From Undaria pinnatifida (Eukaryota > Sar > Phaeophyceae > Laminariales > Alariaceae), in NCBI GenBank assembly GCA_012845835.1, contig JABAKD010000016.1:19336696-19400695 (forward strand): a DNA stretch of 64,000 bases, given 5' to 3'. The notes beneath the pieces were generated by a model that saw nothing but the letters and a program-made list of their open reading frames with translations, ran no database searches and was not told where the DNA came from. Below are positions 46,201 through 58,010 of this stretch, one piece after another; position 1 is the stretch's first letter, and every line of letters begins with the position of its first letter. A program made the position numbers and the translations under genes.

Positions 46201-49090
46201 ATGAGTGCGGCGGCGGACACCCTTACGTTCCACCGACCCAGTGACCTCCCGCGCTGTTTCGGTGCCGACGCCCTCGCGGCTACTGCTGGTTTTGCTGCCG
46301 CTACTGCTACTGCCGCGCCTACTGCCAATGGTACTGCTGCTACTGCTACGGTCACTACCGCAACTGCTGCTGCTTCTGCTGCTGCAACTGCTGCTGCTCC
46401 TAGTGCTCCTGCTTCTGCTGTTGCTACGGCTGCTACCGCTTCTGCTGCTGCTACTACTGCTGCTGTCACCGCTACTGCTGCTTCTACTGCTGCTGCTGAT
46501 ACTGCTACTGCTGCTGCCCCTGATACTGCAACTACTGCAACTGCTGCTGTCTCCCCTCCTGCCCCCTCGGACGAGGGCGGCGAGGACCCCCCCGCCGCCT
46601 CCGCTGCCGTCACCAGCAACAACGAAAACAGTGAGTTGCGGCGGGCAGTCAATCCGATATCGGCCTCCCCGGCCCGGAAAGCCCCCCCTCCCCAGGCCGA
46701 ACGTGCACTAAACGCGTCCCGCGCGCACCACGAAAGTGATGGCAGCACAGAAACAGCTGGCGGATCGAGAGAGAGCCGTCCCGTGGACGTGGTCGTCGTT
46801 GTCGGGGATAATCAAGAATATAAGGAAGAGGAGGAGGAGAAGCTGGGCGGGGGGGCGGAACACCGTAGACAGCACGATGGAATTTTCGGCCGTGGCGGCG
46901 GAAGAGGTGGTGATGGAGGAGGAGGAGGTGATGGTGGTGGAGGAGAAAGAGAAAGAGTAGGAGACGGAGGTGGAGAATATGGGGAAGAAGGAGAATGTCT
47001 CTTCACGTACAGCGACGGGGAGTTAGAGGACAGCTTAGCGGCGGCGTCGTCGTCGACAGGAGGGGACGGCGCCGCTGCCCTTCTTTCAGCCCCTCTACCC
47101 CTCGCCTTCCCTGCATCGAACACCGCCGATCGTTTCGTTTCAACAACGGCCGCACGGGACCAACACCATTCCCATCACTACCACCGCCGCCACGGCAGCG
47201 GTGGTGATGGAAGCGGTGGGGAACTACAGCAACAACAAGGAAAGGGCGGTAGGGGTGGAAACGCCCGAGATGACAACGGTCGCGGGGTGGGCGATCTCTC
47301 GCGCCCGCCCGCCGCTGCCTCCTCCGACTCAGAACGAGAGCGCCTCCCAAGCGCTAAAGGCGTTGGTATTTCCGACGTTACCGTCGTACCAAGCGTGTCC
47401 GGCGTGCCCAGCGTGTCGGGCGTGTCCGGCGTTTCTGGCTTATCGTCGCGGAAAACGTCGTTGTCGCCGCCGCCCGTCGCTGCCGACGGAAACCCTCCTG
47501 TTAGCGGTGACCGCTACCCCGATGAAGCGCTTCATGTTGCCGAGGATGGCATGTTGGACCGGGTCGCCCGCGAGCGCCTGCCTGAGACTCAAGAGGCGCA
47601 GGAGACGCCGGAGTTGCTGGGTGGTGATGTCCGCCAAGATAGGGACGAGCAGGGCGGGAGAGGACGGGCCACCCAGGGTGTGGAGAGGGCGGAGGTGGCG
47701 GTGGATATGGCTGTGTCGTCGTCGTCGTCGTCAAGCGGTGAGCAGGGGGCTAGTAAGAGCGTTCGCTTTCCTCTTCTTGCTGCTTCTGACGTCACCACCT
47801 CTACCACTAGCGTTACTACCAGTGCTAGCGCCACCGCTACCGCCGCCGCCTCGTACGGCATCCCCTCCGCGGTGCTGAACGACGGCGAGCTGTACGACGG
47901 CGGTGACAACGGTGGTAGCCTGTGGGAATTTCACGATGGCCCCCGCATGGCGCTGTCATCGTCGTTCGCCAGCAGCTGTGAGACAACACCGTTGAAGGGA
48001 GAGGCCATTTCAGCCGCCGCCGTCATTGCCGCCGCCACCGCCACCTATACCACCGATCCCGTCGCTCTCGGAAGCGACTACCCTGATGCAGCCGAAGGCG
48101 TTATAGATGCCTCGGGAGCGGTTAGGGAGTGCCGGGGGACACCAGCGCTAGATGGGGTGTCCTATAAACTCAATAGTGGCGGAGGGTGGGGGTTTGGGGA
48201 AGACGCGGCCGGAATCGCCCGCGATCTCCCGAAAAAATGGGGGCCGCTGTACCGCAACGACGACGTGGAGGGGGGCTTGGAAGGACGCGCAGGACCACGC
48301 GCCTCGACTGTGGCTGTGGTCGCGGCAGTTGACGATAATGTCTACTTGGATCGAGAAAGATCCACCAAAATCGCGGATGCGAGTTCGTCGGAGCTGGAGG
48401 AGGAGCTACGCAGGATTCGTGAAGCGCTGGCCAACCGTGTGCGGGTGGGTGTGTAGAGTGGAGTGGCGTGGGATGGGGTGGGGTGGGGTGTAGTGGGTGG
48501 GTGCTTGGGTGAGGGGTTGTGGGTGGGTGGCTGGGTGCGTACGTGGCTGGGTCGAAAACCATGTGCCCGGTTGTTATTTTCGGCTGTTGTGGCGATTATC
48601 CGTTTTCGTAAGTGTCTTAGATCTTTCCTATGGGCGTATCCATTGAGGGTAGTGTTAATGCGTATGTACCTGACACCGGTACTTTTTTGTCTGCTGTTAC
48701 TCCAACACAGCACCAACACGAGTGGCTGAGGGTGCGGTCTTTTCGACACGCACGCGGCGTTGATGCCATCGTGTCCCGTGGCTTTCCTTGCCACCAACGC
48801 TGTTATCGCGGCCATTGTTTGCACCTACCCCAGAAACCATTTTTGGACTTTGAAAGTGTCGCGCGGTTGCGACGGTCGCTGTTTATACCGACACGTTCGT
48901 AAATTTTCTCACGGCATGCCTTCCCTGTCTCCTCGTATGCGGGTGTCATGTCCCACTCTTTTGCATTTCTTTGCTTTCTTGCATGATTTATTTGCAGTAC
49001 CTGCAGCAGTCCCGGAAGCGAGAAGAGATCGGGGATGCGTCAGAACGAGATCCTTGTGACGTAGCGCGGCGGCTATTGGAGAGACGATGA
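46201..49090 (+). CDS. Ala-rich unknown protein, two exons, about 776 aa
   Basis: Exon 1 is 46201-48438 and exon 2 is 48998-49090 (acceptor TTTGCAG), phase 0, ending in TGA. The 2.3-kb open frame is by far the longest in the window. Start: the in-frame ATG at 46201 gives MSAAADTLTF; the frame is open back to 46081, so an upstream exon entering at an AG near 46101 is possible. Residues about 25-130 are Ala/Thr repeats from GCT/ACT-type codons. A Ser/Pro and acidic region follows, then Gly/Asp-rich stretches and a better mixed C-terminal half with SVSGVPSVSGVSGVSG. It ends in a predicted coiled coil that crosses the splice (SSELEEELRRIREALANR joined to YLQQSRKREEIGDASE). That continuity is good evidence for exon 2. 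A second donor six bases later (48444/48445) is possible. No known domain was recognised; probably intrinsically disordered. Confidence 0.65.
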
Positions 49091-50189
49091 CACCCGGCAC
49101 TAGATCGTGCCCACCCGCAGCCAGGCCAAACATACTGAAGTACGCATTGGCTGGTACGTAGTGTTCTTTTGACTCGGTCCAGCTTCGACAAAATGGTTGA
49201 TAGTCCATACTAGCTTAACACTCCGAGAAGTTTCCCACACGGTCGAGGCTAGGGTTAGGACTGAGGTTACGGTTGATTAGTCAATACCTGGTGTATTTTC
49301 GGCCATTTTGTCGAAACTTGGCCTATGAGGAGAGATGGAAAAATCTGCGGCCACCTTTCGTCTCTTTTTAAATACGGCAAGGAGTATATTCTGTATATAG
49401 TGATGGTCAGTGCGCATCTCGTATAATGATATCGTCAATTTTCTTCCTGTTTGTCTCGGCAGTTTTTAACGAATGTTAACATTTATTTGTTTTGGGCGGC
49501 TTTGATGGTTGGGTGTTGTTTATATTCCTCATCAAACCCATCGCCAGGTAATTGGGCGCAGTCTTTCGGTTTCTCCCTCCCTTCCCCTGGCAGCCTGGTG
49601 GTCCCTCAGGGCTATGGTTTATACCTGTGGACTCGGCGCGAAATCGCGACCTGGGTGGTCACATAGATGGAGAGTATTATTATATTGGAGTGCATGTATT
49701 CCCCGTGCGTGTTCTGTTCGTGCAGATGTATGTATTCCTTTAGGTGCCCTCTCTGAGGGTAGTGTGTTGGGCTGTTGTTGGGCGGGGATCACTTGTGGAG
49801 AAAAGTGCACCGTCTATCTCGTGGTGCCTTGTTTATTCCATCGCTTGATGTTGTTTGAAAAGCGGCGTTGCGGTGAAGTCAACGCTAACGGCAAAGTCGT
49901 CCCCCCTTTTTCCGTTTTTGGAATGATATTATGTGGTGATCATCCTTCTATCATCGTGTGATCTACATCTCCAGCCATTCAGTCAAGGCCAGCTATTGTG
50001 AGGATGTGAGAACGTGCGTACGTAGCTATTCATGTGGGGATAAGCTTCTTGTAGGCGAAGAAAATTGTTCGGGGGCCTATTATATTTGTAGGCGTTATTT
50101 ATGAGGGGTTGTGTAGGGTTTGAATCAGGCGAACACCGCCCATTTCATCCCCCTTGTGTTTTCCCACCCCTCTTTCTCTGTCTTTTTAG
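49091..50189. other. No gene recognised
   Basis: Downstream of the Ala-rich gene. A phrase 'ccagcttcgacaaaatgg' near 49180 is echoed in reverse ('ccattttgtcgaaacttgg') near 49304, a short inverted repeat about 125 bp apart. Open frames are unremarkable. Confidence 0.35.
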
Positions 50190-50453
50190 AGCGTCCCTCG
50201 TTCCTGGAGAGAATCAACAAAGGAAGGAAGACGTCCACGTACTAAGAAGACCGCACCCCCCGCCAACCCAGTTTTGGTGGTGGTGAAAACACACTTTGCC
50301 GCACCTGCCTCGACGAACTCGCAAGGACTTACAGCGGAACCAGTTCAAGAAGACTGGTCTGCTATTTGTGCGTGCACGGGATCCGTCGGGACTGGCATTG
50401 GTGCCGTGTACGTTGAGAAGTGTGGTGGACAAACGTGGCCCCAAAAAACTTGA
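50190..50453 (+). CDS. Possible terminal exon, unknown protein
   Basis: After a polypyrimidine tract and TTTTTAG there is an 88-codon frame ending in TGA with good amino-acid variety (KKTAPPANPVLVVVKTHFAA, then EDWSAICACTGSVGTGIGAV and YVEKCGGQTWPQ). It has no ATG, so it would be a last exon of a gene whose earlier exons I cannot find. Two other frames here are also open, which weakens the case. Confidence 0.22.
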   Translation, partial: SVPRSWRESTKEGRRPRTKKTAPPANPVLVVVKTHFAAPASTNSQGLTAEPVQEDWSAICACTGSVGTGIGAVYVEKCGGQTWPQKT

Positions 50454-50689
50454 ATTATACACAAACGTACACGCAAACACACACAAACAGAGAAAATCGT
50501 TCAAGGCACCCTACCCTCGCATGCATTCCGATATGAACAGGCTTTCTTTTCTTGGAAAACCAAGAAAAACGGGCAGCGCTGCGCGCTTCACGCGCCTCAT
50601 TACAAAAGGATATCAAACTACACGATATATATGTCTCTCATTTCGTATCTGCTCCCGTATCAACGTCAAGCGAGATAAGGTTTGGCCCA

Positions 50690-50990
50690 ATACAATACGC
50701 GAATGAAATCGGGATTTTCTGCGACTTTTTACGGGGTTGCACAAGCGACAAAAAGGTGGGTATGTAGGCAAGTTGAGCGATTCTTCGACCATTGTGCGCG
50801 CCAAATACGCACTGTTTTTCCCTCATTTCAGTTTTTTTTCGATGGTTAAGCTCAAGTTAACAACCTCAGTTATATGTACCGGGTATATGTATGTCGTTTT
50901 TCTTTGAACACGTCCTTTTTCTTTGAAATTGTGATTGAAACTCAGAGGCCCTGAATCCTGAAAATATAAATCGCTCCAACTCGACAATTT
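50690..50990 (-). repeat. Dispersed repeat J, copy 1 (inverted relative to 61.6 kb)
   Basis: On the minus strand it reads 'acagtgcgtatttg', 'aatggtcgaagaatc', 'tttttgtcgctt' and 'atttcattcg', matching 61.72-61.87 kb in order. An outer segment with 'caaagaaaaacgacat' matches 61.65 kb. Confidence 0.65.
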
Positions 50991-51699
50991 ATATTGCGTT
51001 TGGTGTTCTATTGTTTCTCATCCCCATTGTGGGCGTGCTTGCTCGGCACGTCGGCACGTCCACCTGGTCTAGGCTCAGAATTGCTTTTTATGCGACGTAT
51101 ACCAAGGGAAACCGGGGGGGTGGGGGAAGGGGAGCAGCCGTGCTGATACTGCATCTGTATGTGGATGAATGAGGTGAGGACACGACGTGTGTGTATGAAA
51201 ATACGTGGGAGTGTGGTGAGCTTACTTAATCTTTATATTTTTCCCATCCGCCGAGAAGATATATAAAAAAACGGGCAGATCGTGTGGCAAGGTACCAGTT
51301 CGGCTAATTAAGTGGAGCGTGTGCTATAGCCCTGAACCCTCTACAGCGAACGTGGTAGTTTCTGCGTTGTTTGTTTGTTTTCGTTGAGTTCAACGGGGGG
51401 AGCGCGAAAGCGACAGCAGTAATGACTTGCTGTCGTCCTTTCTTTTTATTTTCTTCTTTTTGTTTGCTCCCTTATCTCCCTTCCCACCGGCCTTATGCCG
51501 GTATCTTCTTCCTCCTCTTCTTCGTGCTGTTTTTGTCCGTAAAACAGCAGCAGTTATCTTCTTCGTGTTGTTTTGCCCGTGCAACAGGTAGGAGGTATTA
51601 CGGAGTATTATTATCTGTTCCTCTTTAGCACAATATTATGGTGTTCCTCTGTCTGGCAAAATTGCAGCCTTTCCTTTCCTTCCGATCTTCTTGCACCAC

Positions 51700-51875
51700 A
51701 TTGTTTTGTTGTGTTCTTGTACCCGGTACGCGTGCACTTGCTTTACCCTGATGGATTGGTGCTGTTTGGTTTAATCCATGTTTCACAGTCTGTGACCATA
51801 TAATTTATTTGTGTATCTCTATAGCTAGGATGAATCAGCTCGGACTCTGGGTGTTGTACTGATGTTGTCGTTTGG
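51700..51875 (+). repeat. Dispersed repeat I, copy 1
   Basis: 'tgttttgttgtgttcttgta', then 'cacagtctgtg' and 'aggatgaatcagc' match 62.78-62.95 kb in the same orientation. No coding capacity. Confidence 0.6.
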
Positions 51876-52730
51876 CAGAAAAAACGGTTTAATGTACCTG
51901 GTAAAGATTATACACACACATTAGTCTACAACAACAGCAGCTAGCTCACCTATTTTTGTGCGATTAAAAGTGGCCGGATTGCGGTCGCGTTCCAAGTTTT
52001 GCCCTCCTATTCGAGTACAAGTACTTGCACTATAATGTTGTACAAGTACTTAGTCATGAGAGGAAACCCGAGTTACGCGAAAATAATTGCGAGCTTTATT
52101 GGGTCAAATACTACTAGATAAAGCGAGATGTATACGGCAATCAACATATAAAATCAGCATGTACGTCGTCTTCTTTCACTGAATCTGAATCTACTCTTCT
52201 ATCTATCTACCTCGCACGAGTACGCTTCAGTACGAGTAGTGAATAGGTTCGGCACTACTAACAACAGTCGGCACGATCTTTCTCCCAACTCAGATATGCC
52301 TCTTCATTACCAATGTTCATTTCCTACTCTTCCGCGAGAAGGGAGTTCCGCATGTTCCAGTTGGCGTAATCCGTGATCCGGAAGATCTATACTAATGTAT
52401 GCAAAGCTGGCGAACGCGAAAAATTGGCCAGGTTACGCTGCACCACCTGCATCGAAAAGGCTGATTCGAGAGTTTGCCCCGGGACTCCTGTGTAGAGGGC
52501 CTGCTGTGCAAGCGCATAGGCAATTTCCCACGGATTTCACGTGGCAGAAGCGGACGAGGACGCAAAGATACCGCAGCACAAAACGACACAAAAAACAACA
52601 AAAAAACTGGTGACCGGTGCTTCGTCGTATGGTATCACATATCGTACCAGGTACATGGTACAACATCAAAGCAGAGCAGCAGTATCATAAACCGTACCTG
52701 GTAGACTATAGATTCGCCAACTAGGGGGAT

Positions 52731-52808
52731 ATGTCCGAGCGAAAGACAGAGGGCAAGGATCATAAGGAGGACGGCGATGAGGACGATCTTGAGGAGCCCG
52801 ACCTCAAG
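52731..52808 (+). CDS. Possible first exon (charged) or antisense membrane segment
   Basis: An ATG at 52731 opens 26 codons (MSERKTEGKDHKEDGDEDDL, then EEPDLK) ending at a GTACGA donor. The opposite strand is also open and encodes a hydrophobic segment (VGLLKIVLIAVLLMILALCL) with a possible GTACGG donor. One is the mirror of the other, so only one can be real, and no second exon was found for either. Low confidence. Confidence 0.2.
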
Positions 52809-52944
52809 GTACGAGAAAGCTTGTGGGTTGGGGGGAAACGCACTACTACTACTACTGCAGTTGACGTAATTGTTGGTTCGCTGTACTTTTACGTTGTACA
52901 GCAGTATTAATAGTAGACTGCTGTATGTACCTACAACAGCAGTA

Positions 52945-53655
52945 CCAATTCGTATATAATACAAGGGCTCCGCATGGATGTCGGCATTCGCGGCTATCGC
53001 CGGCACCCATGCCTTGGATAGGGCAGAGCAGCATGTCGAATTGTTCGATCCAATACTTGATAGAATAAAATAAGTCACCACACACAATCACAGTCTCTAC
53101 GCGTACAGTATGTAAGGTAGTATGCCAAGAGTTCGATATAGACGAACAATCATAACAATGGACTACTTGCTACCGTTTTTTAGGTGAATCCGATTCCGAG
53201 CTTCTTCATCAGCATATCAGATTTCGATCGGATAAATCCGAGCACACGCCGACTGACCCTTTTGTCTGGCGACGAAACGTGTCGAGTGCGCTTCGTATGA
53301 TGTTTTACTCAATAAAGCATCCGAGGCCAGCAAGGTGACTGACCATGTCTGCTGCGTGTTCTCTTCGTAGCCAACGAGAGGCGCGCACTGAGCCAGCTTC
53401 TGGAATATACCATGCATGATACGATATTAGTAGATCATCTGGATCCGAGCCTCCCAGATCGCCTGTCTGTGTGTTGTCTGATCGTTGGGAGACGTGCTGT
53501 CGGAGTTCCAGGAGCGAAACACGGTGGTATCGCTGCCTTCTTTATTCAACTCCTCGAATGCTATTGCAATGCTGCTGCTTGTTGCTAGCTGTAGATCGCT
53601 CACCTCTAGTAGATACAGTACGTGACTACAGCGCTTACGATTTTGACAGTTAAGA
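52945..53655 (+). repeat. Dispersed repeat G, copy 1 (about 700 bp)
   Basis: Matches 59.84-60.62 kb over its length. Shared strings are 'tacaagggctccgcatgg', 'gatagggcagagcagca'-like text, 'cgatcggataaatccgagc', 'gactgaccct' and 'cattcaattcctcgaatgct'-like text. It is followed at once by the first AGCTCATGAGCT-type array. Confidence 0.75.
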
Positions 53656-53679
53656 ATATTTCACACCCCGGACAGCTCA

Positions 53680-54225
53680 TGAGCTAGCTCATCCATCGTG
53701 TATAGCTCACGCGCTCGAAACATGTGCAGATGAGCTATCACCTATAGCTCAAGCATTGAAAACATGTGCATATCATGTAGCACCTATAGCTTATCCAGGG
53801 CCAAATGAGCTAGCTCGTGTAGCTCGTATAGCTCATCCCGGGCAAACATGTGCGGATGAGCTATCGGCTATAGCTCACCCTTCCAAAACATGTGCAGATG
53901 AGCTATCGCCTATAATAGCTCAAGCCGGGGAAACATGTGCAGCTCATGTAGCTCATATAGCTCATTCCAGGACAAATAAGCTAGCTCATGTAGCTCTTAT
54001 AGCTCGCCTTGGTGAAATATGTGCGGATGAGTTATCCTGTATAGCTCAAGCTTTGAAAATATGTGCAGATGAGCTATCGTCTATAGCTCAAGCCGCCAAA
54101 ACATGCGCAGGTGAGCTATCCTCTATAGCTCAAGCGTTCAAAACGTATGCAGATGAGTTATCCTCTATATATAGCTCACCCCATGAGCTAGCTCATGTAC
54201 GTAGCTCATTGTAGTTCAGGGCAAA
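53680..54225 (+). repeat. AGCTCA minisatellite array 1 (about 39-bp period)
   Basis: Tandem copies of a unit centred on 'aaaacatgtgcagatgagct' and 'atcgtctatagctcaagc'. The usual spacing of 39 bp is a multiple of three, so a frame runs through much of it with KTCADELSSIAQA-type repeats. Palindromes such as AGCTCATGAGCT are frequent. A related array is at 56.28 kb. Confidence 0.85.
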
Positions 54226-54409
54226 ACATGCAGGAGCTTAGATGTGTAGATGAACAAACCTGGCCTCCGGGACGAGTGCGAATGTAGGATATACAGCTAA
54301 TCACCCAGGCGAAGCTTCAACGTTGGTACGTGCGACAGTATCGCACCCCCTTTCAACGTCAAAAAAAGTGTACCTGGTATGCTGCTGTGGCTGATATTAA
54401 TACCTGGTT

Positions 54410-54755
54410 GTAATGGAGTGCCCTCCGTAGAAGGATAGTTTATGGATTCGACGTGAAACCATGTCATGGTTGAGGTGAAACCACGTGACATTAGATGTCA
54501 CATTTACGTCAAGGCCATCATAGATGGACGATAATGTAGTGACGATGATGGGACAAGTAGGACGCCCCACATCTCACTACCTGCTCTACCTGCTTTACCC
54601 TGTTTTACCCTGCTCTACCCTGCGCTACCCTGCAACCCTATTCTGTCTGTCATTTAGTATTCAACGTAGGGAAATATTGCATATAAGCTTTTGAGTCTAT
54701 CCAGCGAGCCATGAGGAGAGACCAATAAAGACACTGGAATCAATGAGGATGCTGC
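54410..54755 (+). repeat. Dispersed element C, copy 3
   Basis: Shares 'ttcgacgtgaaaccatgtca', 'aaggccatcatagatgg', 'gatgatgggacaagtaggac' and the CCCTGC run with the copies at 28.99 and 30.94 kb. It is directly followed by copy 4, making a tandem pair with a period of about 360 bp. Confidence 0.8.
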
Positions 54756-54769
54756 TGTGGCTAATATTA

Positions 54770-55195
54770 ATACCTGGTTGTAATGGACTGCATCTCGTAG
54801 AAGGATAGTTTACAGATGCGACGTGAAACCATGTCATGGTTGAGGTGAAATCACGTGACATTAGATGTCACATTCACGTCAAGGCCATCATAGACGGGCG
54901 ATAATGTAGGTGACGATGATGGGACAAGTAGGACGCCCCACATCTCACTACCTGCTCTACCTGCTCTACGTGCTCTACCCTGTTTTACCCTGCTCTACCC
55001 TGCGCTACCCTGCAGCCCTATTCTGTCTGCCTTCTAGTATCCAACGTATGGAAATATTGCATATAAGCTTTTGGGTCTATCCAGCGAGCCATGAGGAGAG
55101 ACCAATAAAGACACTGGAATCAATGAGGAGCACGCTTCCCAACACCGACCAACCACGCATCCCCCACGCGGAGTACCACTACCATTGTCGTCGTA
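54770..55195 (+). repeat. Dispersed element C, copy 4
   Basis: Tandem neighbour of copy 3, extending further at its right end to 'cttcccaacaccgaccaacc' and 'acgcatcccccacgcgg', as in the 28.99 kb copy. A T-arm-like motif (GCAGGTTCGTGTCCTGC on the minus strand) follows at about 55192-55208, without a convincing full tRNA. Confidence 0.8.
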
Positions 55196-55321
55196 GGCAG
55201 GACACGAACCTGCGCGTGAAATCACACACTACATGACATATTGATATTAAGACCGTACGTCCTACGCATATCACAGCATTGGCATTTAACTACATTGAAC
55301 GCATAACAACAGCAGTAGTAG

Positions 55322-55942
55322 TCATTGCGGCCATATTGACAAACAGCAGCAGCATTTGAAATCCGTGCATCCCCATCCCTCCAACACGGCTTCGCGTAGC
55401 CTACTACAAGGTGCAAAAAAAACAACGCAAGAGGCAGAAAGAAAAAAATAATCTGCATCGCCCAAGAAAAAGCAAAAACGAGACGAACAATCAGAAGCAC
55501 AACAACAACACAGAAGATCTACCGCTGCCCCCCATTTATCCCCAAGGCTTCTAGTCCGAGCCTTCCTCTGCGCAGTCGCCGCAGCCGGCGTTAACGCCCT
55601 CTTCGCCCGCAGACGCCGTTTCCCCTGCGTACTCATCGTAGTGGGCGTCCACGCCCGCTTTGCCCGCAGACCCCGCCTCGCCCGCAGAAAGGGCGGCCAC
55701 CTCCGCCTTCGGGTGGGAGAGACGGCGAGGTACCGCCTGGAGCGCCTGCTCACAGTTGAGAGAGCCGGCACTTCAATGGGAGTGTGTTCGATGTTTCCGT
55801 TGAAGAACATGACCATCTCCGCGTAAGCCGCGGATAGGCTGCTCCGGGTACCCGTAGTGAGACGCCCGACCGTGCTAAAGTCCCTCTCCAGGACGGCAGA
55901 AGACGCCGACGCAGAGAGCAGTACGCGGGCCACGCGGGCCAT
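55322..55942 (-). pseudogene. hAT transposase C-terminal dimerisation region, remnant
   Basis: The first 50 residues (MARVARVLLSASASSAVLER, then DFSTVGRLTTGTRSSLSAAY and AEMVMFFNGN) match the hAT dimerisation signature: a hydrophobic segment, SSxxxER(D/V)FS, a short basic loop, and a closing helix with a hydrophobic end. In intact hAT transposases this domain is at the C terminus, after a zinc finger and the RNase H-like catalytic core. Neither is visible upstream (to the right), and the frame meets a stop at about 55988. The remaining 150 residues are Arg/Ala repeats (RxRAKRAxTP) and a Cys-rich tail unlike the family. This is a relic of a hAT element, not an active copy. Confidence 0.75.
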
Positions 55943-56279
55943 GTTCGAGTAGATCAGCTGGCTGCCCCTCGTTGGCCCAAAACGAGATCAGATCATGCTA
56001 GGTGTGTTGTATGGTGTTGTATGTGTATGCGTGCGAGCTCTTGTTTGTGGGTGGCAGGTGCCTCGATTGAGTTGAGTTGAGTTAGTTGTACTTTGTCGGG
56101 TGTTGTACGGGCTTGGTTGATGGTTAGTCTATGGTTGTGCCGAAAAAACAAATCCACCGGTACTCTGTTTATCTATCTGGCGTATTAAGAACAGAAAAAG
56201 CTCCAATCTCGCATATAAAAAATGTATGGATGTTTGTGTTGTCATGGTGTGGTGTGCATGTGCTCGTACCTGTGATTTG

Positions 56280-56730
56280 TAGCAGCTCATGAGCTAGCTC
56301 ATGTAGCTCTTATAGCTCACGACCTCAAAACATGTGCAGATGAGCTATCGTCTATAGCTCAAGCGTCGAAAACATGTGCAGATGAGCTATCGTCTATAGC
56401 TCGAGCTTTGAAAACAGGTGCAGATGAGCTATCGACTATAGCTTACCCTTTGAAAACATGTGCAGATGAGCTATCAACTACCAGGTATAGCTCAAGCATT
56501 GAAAACATGCGCGGATCATGTAGCTCCTATAGCTCATCCAGGGCCAAATGAGCTATCTCATGTAGCTCGTATGGCTCATCCTGGGCAAACATGTGCGGAT
56601 GAGCCATCGGCTATAGCTCACCCTTCCAAAACATGTGCAGATGAGCTACCTTCTGTAGCTCAAGCCGGGAAAACATGTGCAGCTCATGTAGCTCCCGTAG
56701 CTCACCGGTGAGCTACCGTCGAAAAGAGCT
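56280..56730 (+). repeat. AGCTCA minisatellite array 2
   Basis: The same unit type as array 1 ('aacatgtgcagatgagctat', then 'cgtctatagctcaagc'), opening with 'agctcatgagctagctcatg' as array 1 does. It keeps the frame over part of its length. It is followed by the 190-bp satellite. Confidence 0.85.
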
Positions 56731-56814
56731 AGCTGGAGCTACGGCGAGCGGATCCGTCAGTGGTATGGAATATTTCGAGTTTTTTCAAACGAAAATAAAA
56801 AAATGTCATTTTTT

Positions 56815-58010
56815 GTCTGATCGCTCATTGGCCGGGATTCATACACAAAGTAGGCGTCACCCGGGCACGATAGGGTCACATGCCGGGATCGGAATCCATC
56901 CACATATCTACAACTCCGACAGCCCGGGGACGAACACGGATATCATCCGGCTTGATACCTCCCCGCACCGTGTGGAAATCCCAACCCCACCGGCCGATCT
57001 CTGATTGGCTATGGTTCGTATGTTGCGCCAGCTCCACCTCGGGAGGATGGAATCCCATCCCTGATCCAGAGGTCGTTCCATATCTCTAAAAATTCGACCA
57101 ACCGGGGAAGAAAACCGAGCTTTCTCGGTGAGGAAGCCCCAATCCCCTTGGCTAGTCGCTGATTGGTTCGAGCTCTACAGAGCCGTCCTAGGCGGATATA
57201 GGCCCATCAATGGGGGGCATTTCCGTCGCACACGGGGAAGATAGGGTCCCATCCCCGATTCATAAATCCCCCGAATCTCTACAGCTCCAAAAACGCGGGA
57301 ACAATAGCGATGACCTCCCGTGTCGACACCTCCCCGAACGGCGTGGAACGCCAACCATATTCGCCTACCGCTGATTGGCTGGGGCTCGGACATAAGGGCA
57401 GCGCCACCACGGGAGGATAGAGTCCTATGTCCGTTTCAGAAATCCTGACAAACCGGGAACGATAACTGATTTCTCCCGCGGAACGACACAGCCCCGCATG
57501 ATGGTCTGACAATAATCTATTCGCATTGGCTTATCGTTGATTGGCTGTGCAGCTCGTAGAGCCAGAGACACCCGGGGAGGATATAGGCCAGCCAATGGGG
57601 GCGGGGGGGTTCCGACGCACCCGATGAGGATATATAGGGCTCCATCCCCGTTCCAGAAATCCTTCCATACCCCATCAACTCCAACAAGTCGGGGACGAAA
57701 GCCGACTTCTCCCCGGTCGAAACCACACCGCACGGTGTGGAATCCCTAGCTAGCTGAGGTTCGTATACACCGCCAGCACCACAGAACAGGGTCCGACCCC
57801 CGGTTAAGAGATCCTTCAAGATATTTACAACGGGAAAAAAATTGGGCAACTCGCACTGCTGAATTTTTATTCGTCGTGTACTCCAACCCCGGTACGGGGA
57901 CATTTCATTTGACCCCCTGGCTCGACACCGCCCCGCACAGTGTAATCCAACCTCCTGGTATTCGATTGATCGGCTCGGCTGGGGTTCGTGGATAGTGGAA
58001 GCCACCACTC
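56815..58010 (+). repeat. Satellite array 1, unit about 160-235 bp
   Basis: About six diverged units. Each has 'ctgattggct', 'agggtcccatcccc'-like text, 'tccgacaaaccggggacga'-like text and 'ccccgcacggtgtggaaat'-like text. Positions of the last landmark (about 56965, 57135, 57335, 57500, 57730 and 57935) show the variable period. A second array is at 60.72 kb. Open frames within are repeat-driven. Confidence 0.8.

Noticed and set aside
46107-46748. Minus-strand 213-codon Ala/Val-rich frame
   Set aside because: It is antisense to the Ala/Thr region of the plus-strand gene; GC-rich repeats lack stops on both strands.
55190-55275. Possible tRNA on the minus strand, because of a perfect T-arm GCAGG-TTCGTGT-CCTGC
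   Set aside because: No acceptable D arm, anticodon arm or full acceptor stem could be built around it.
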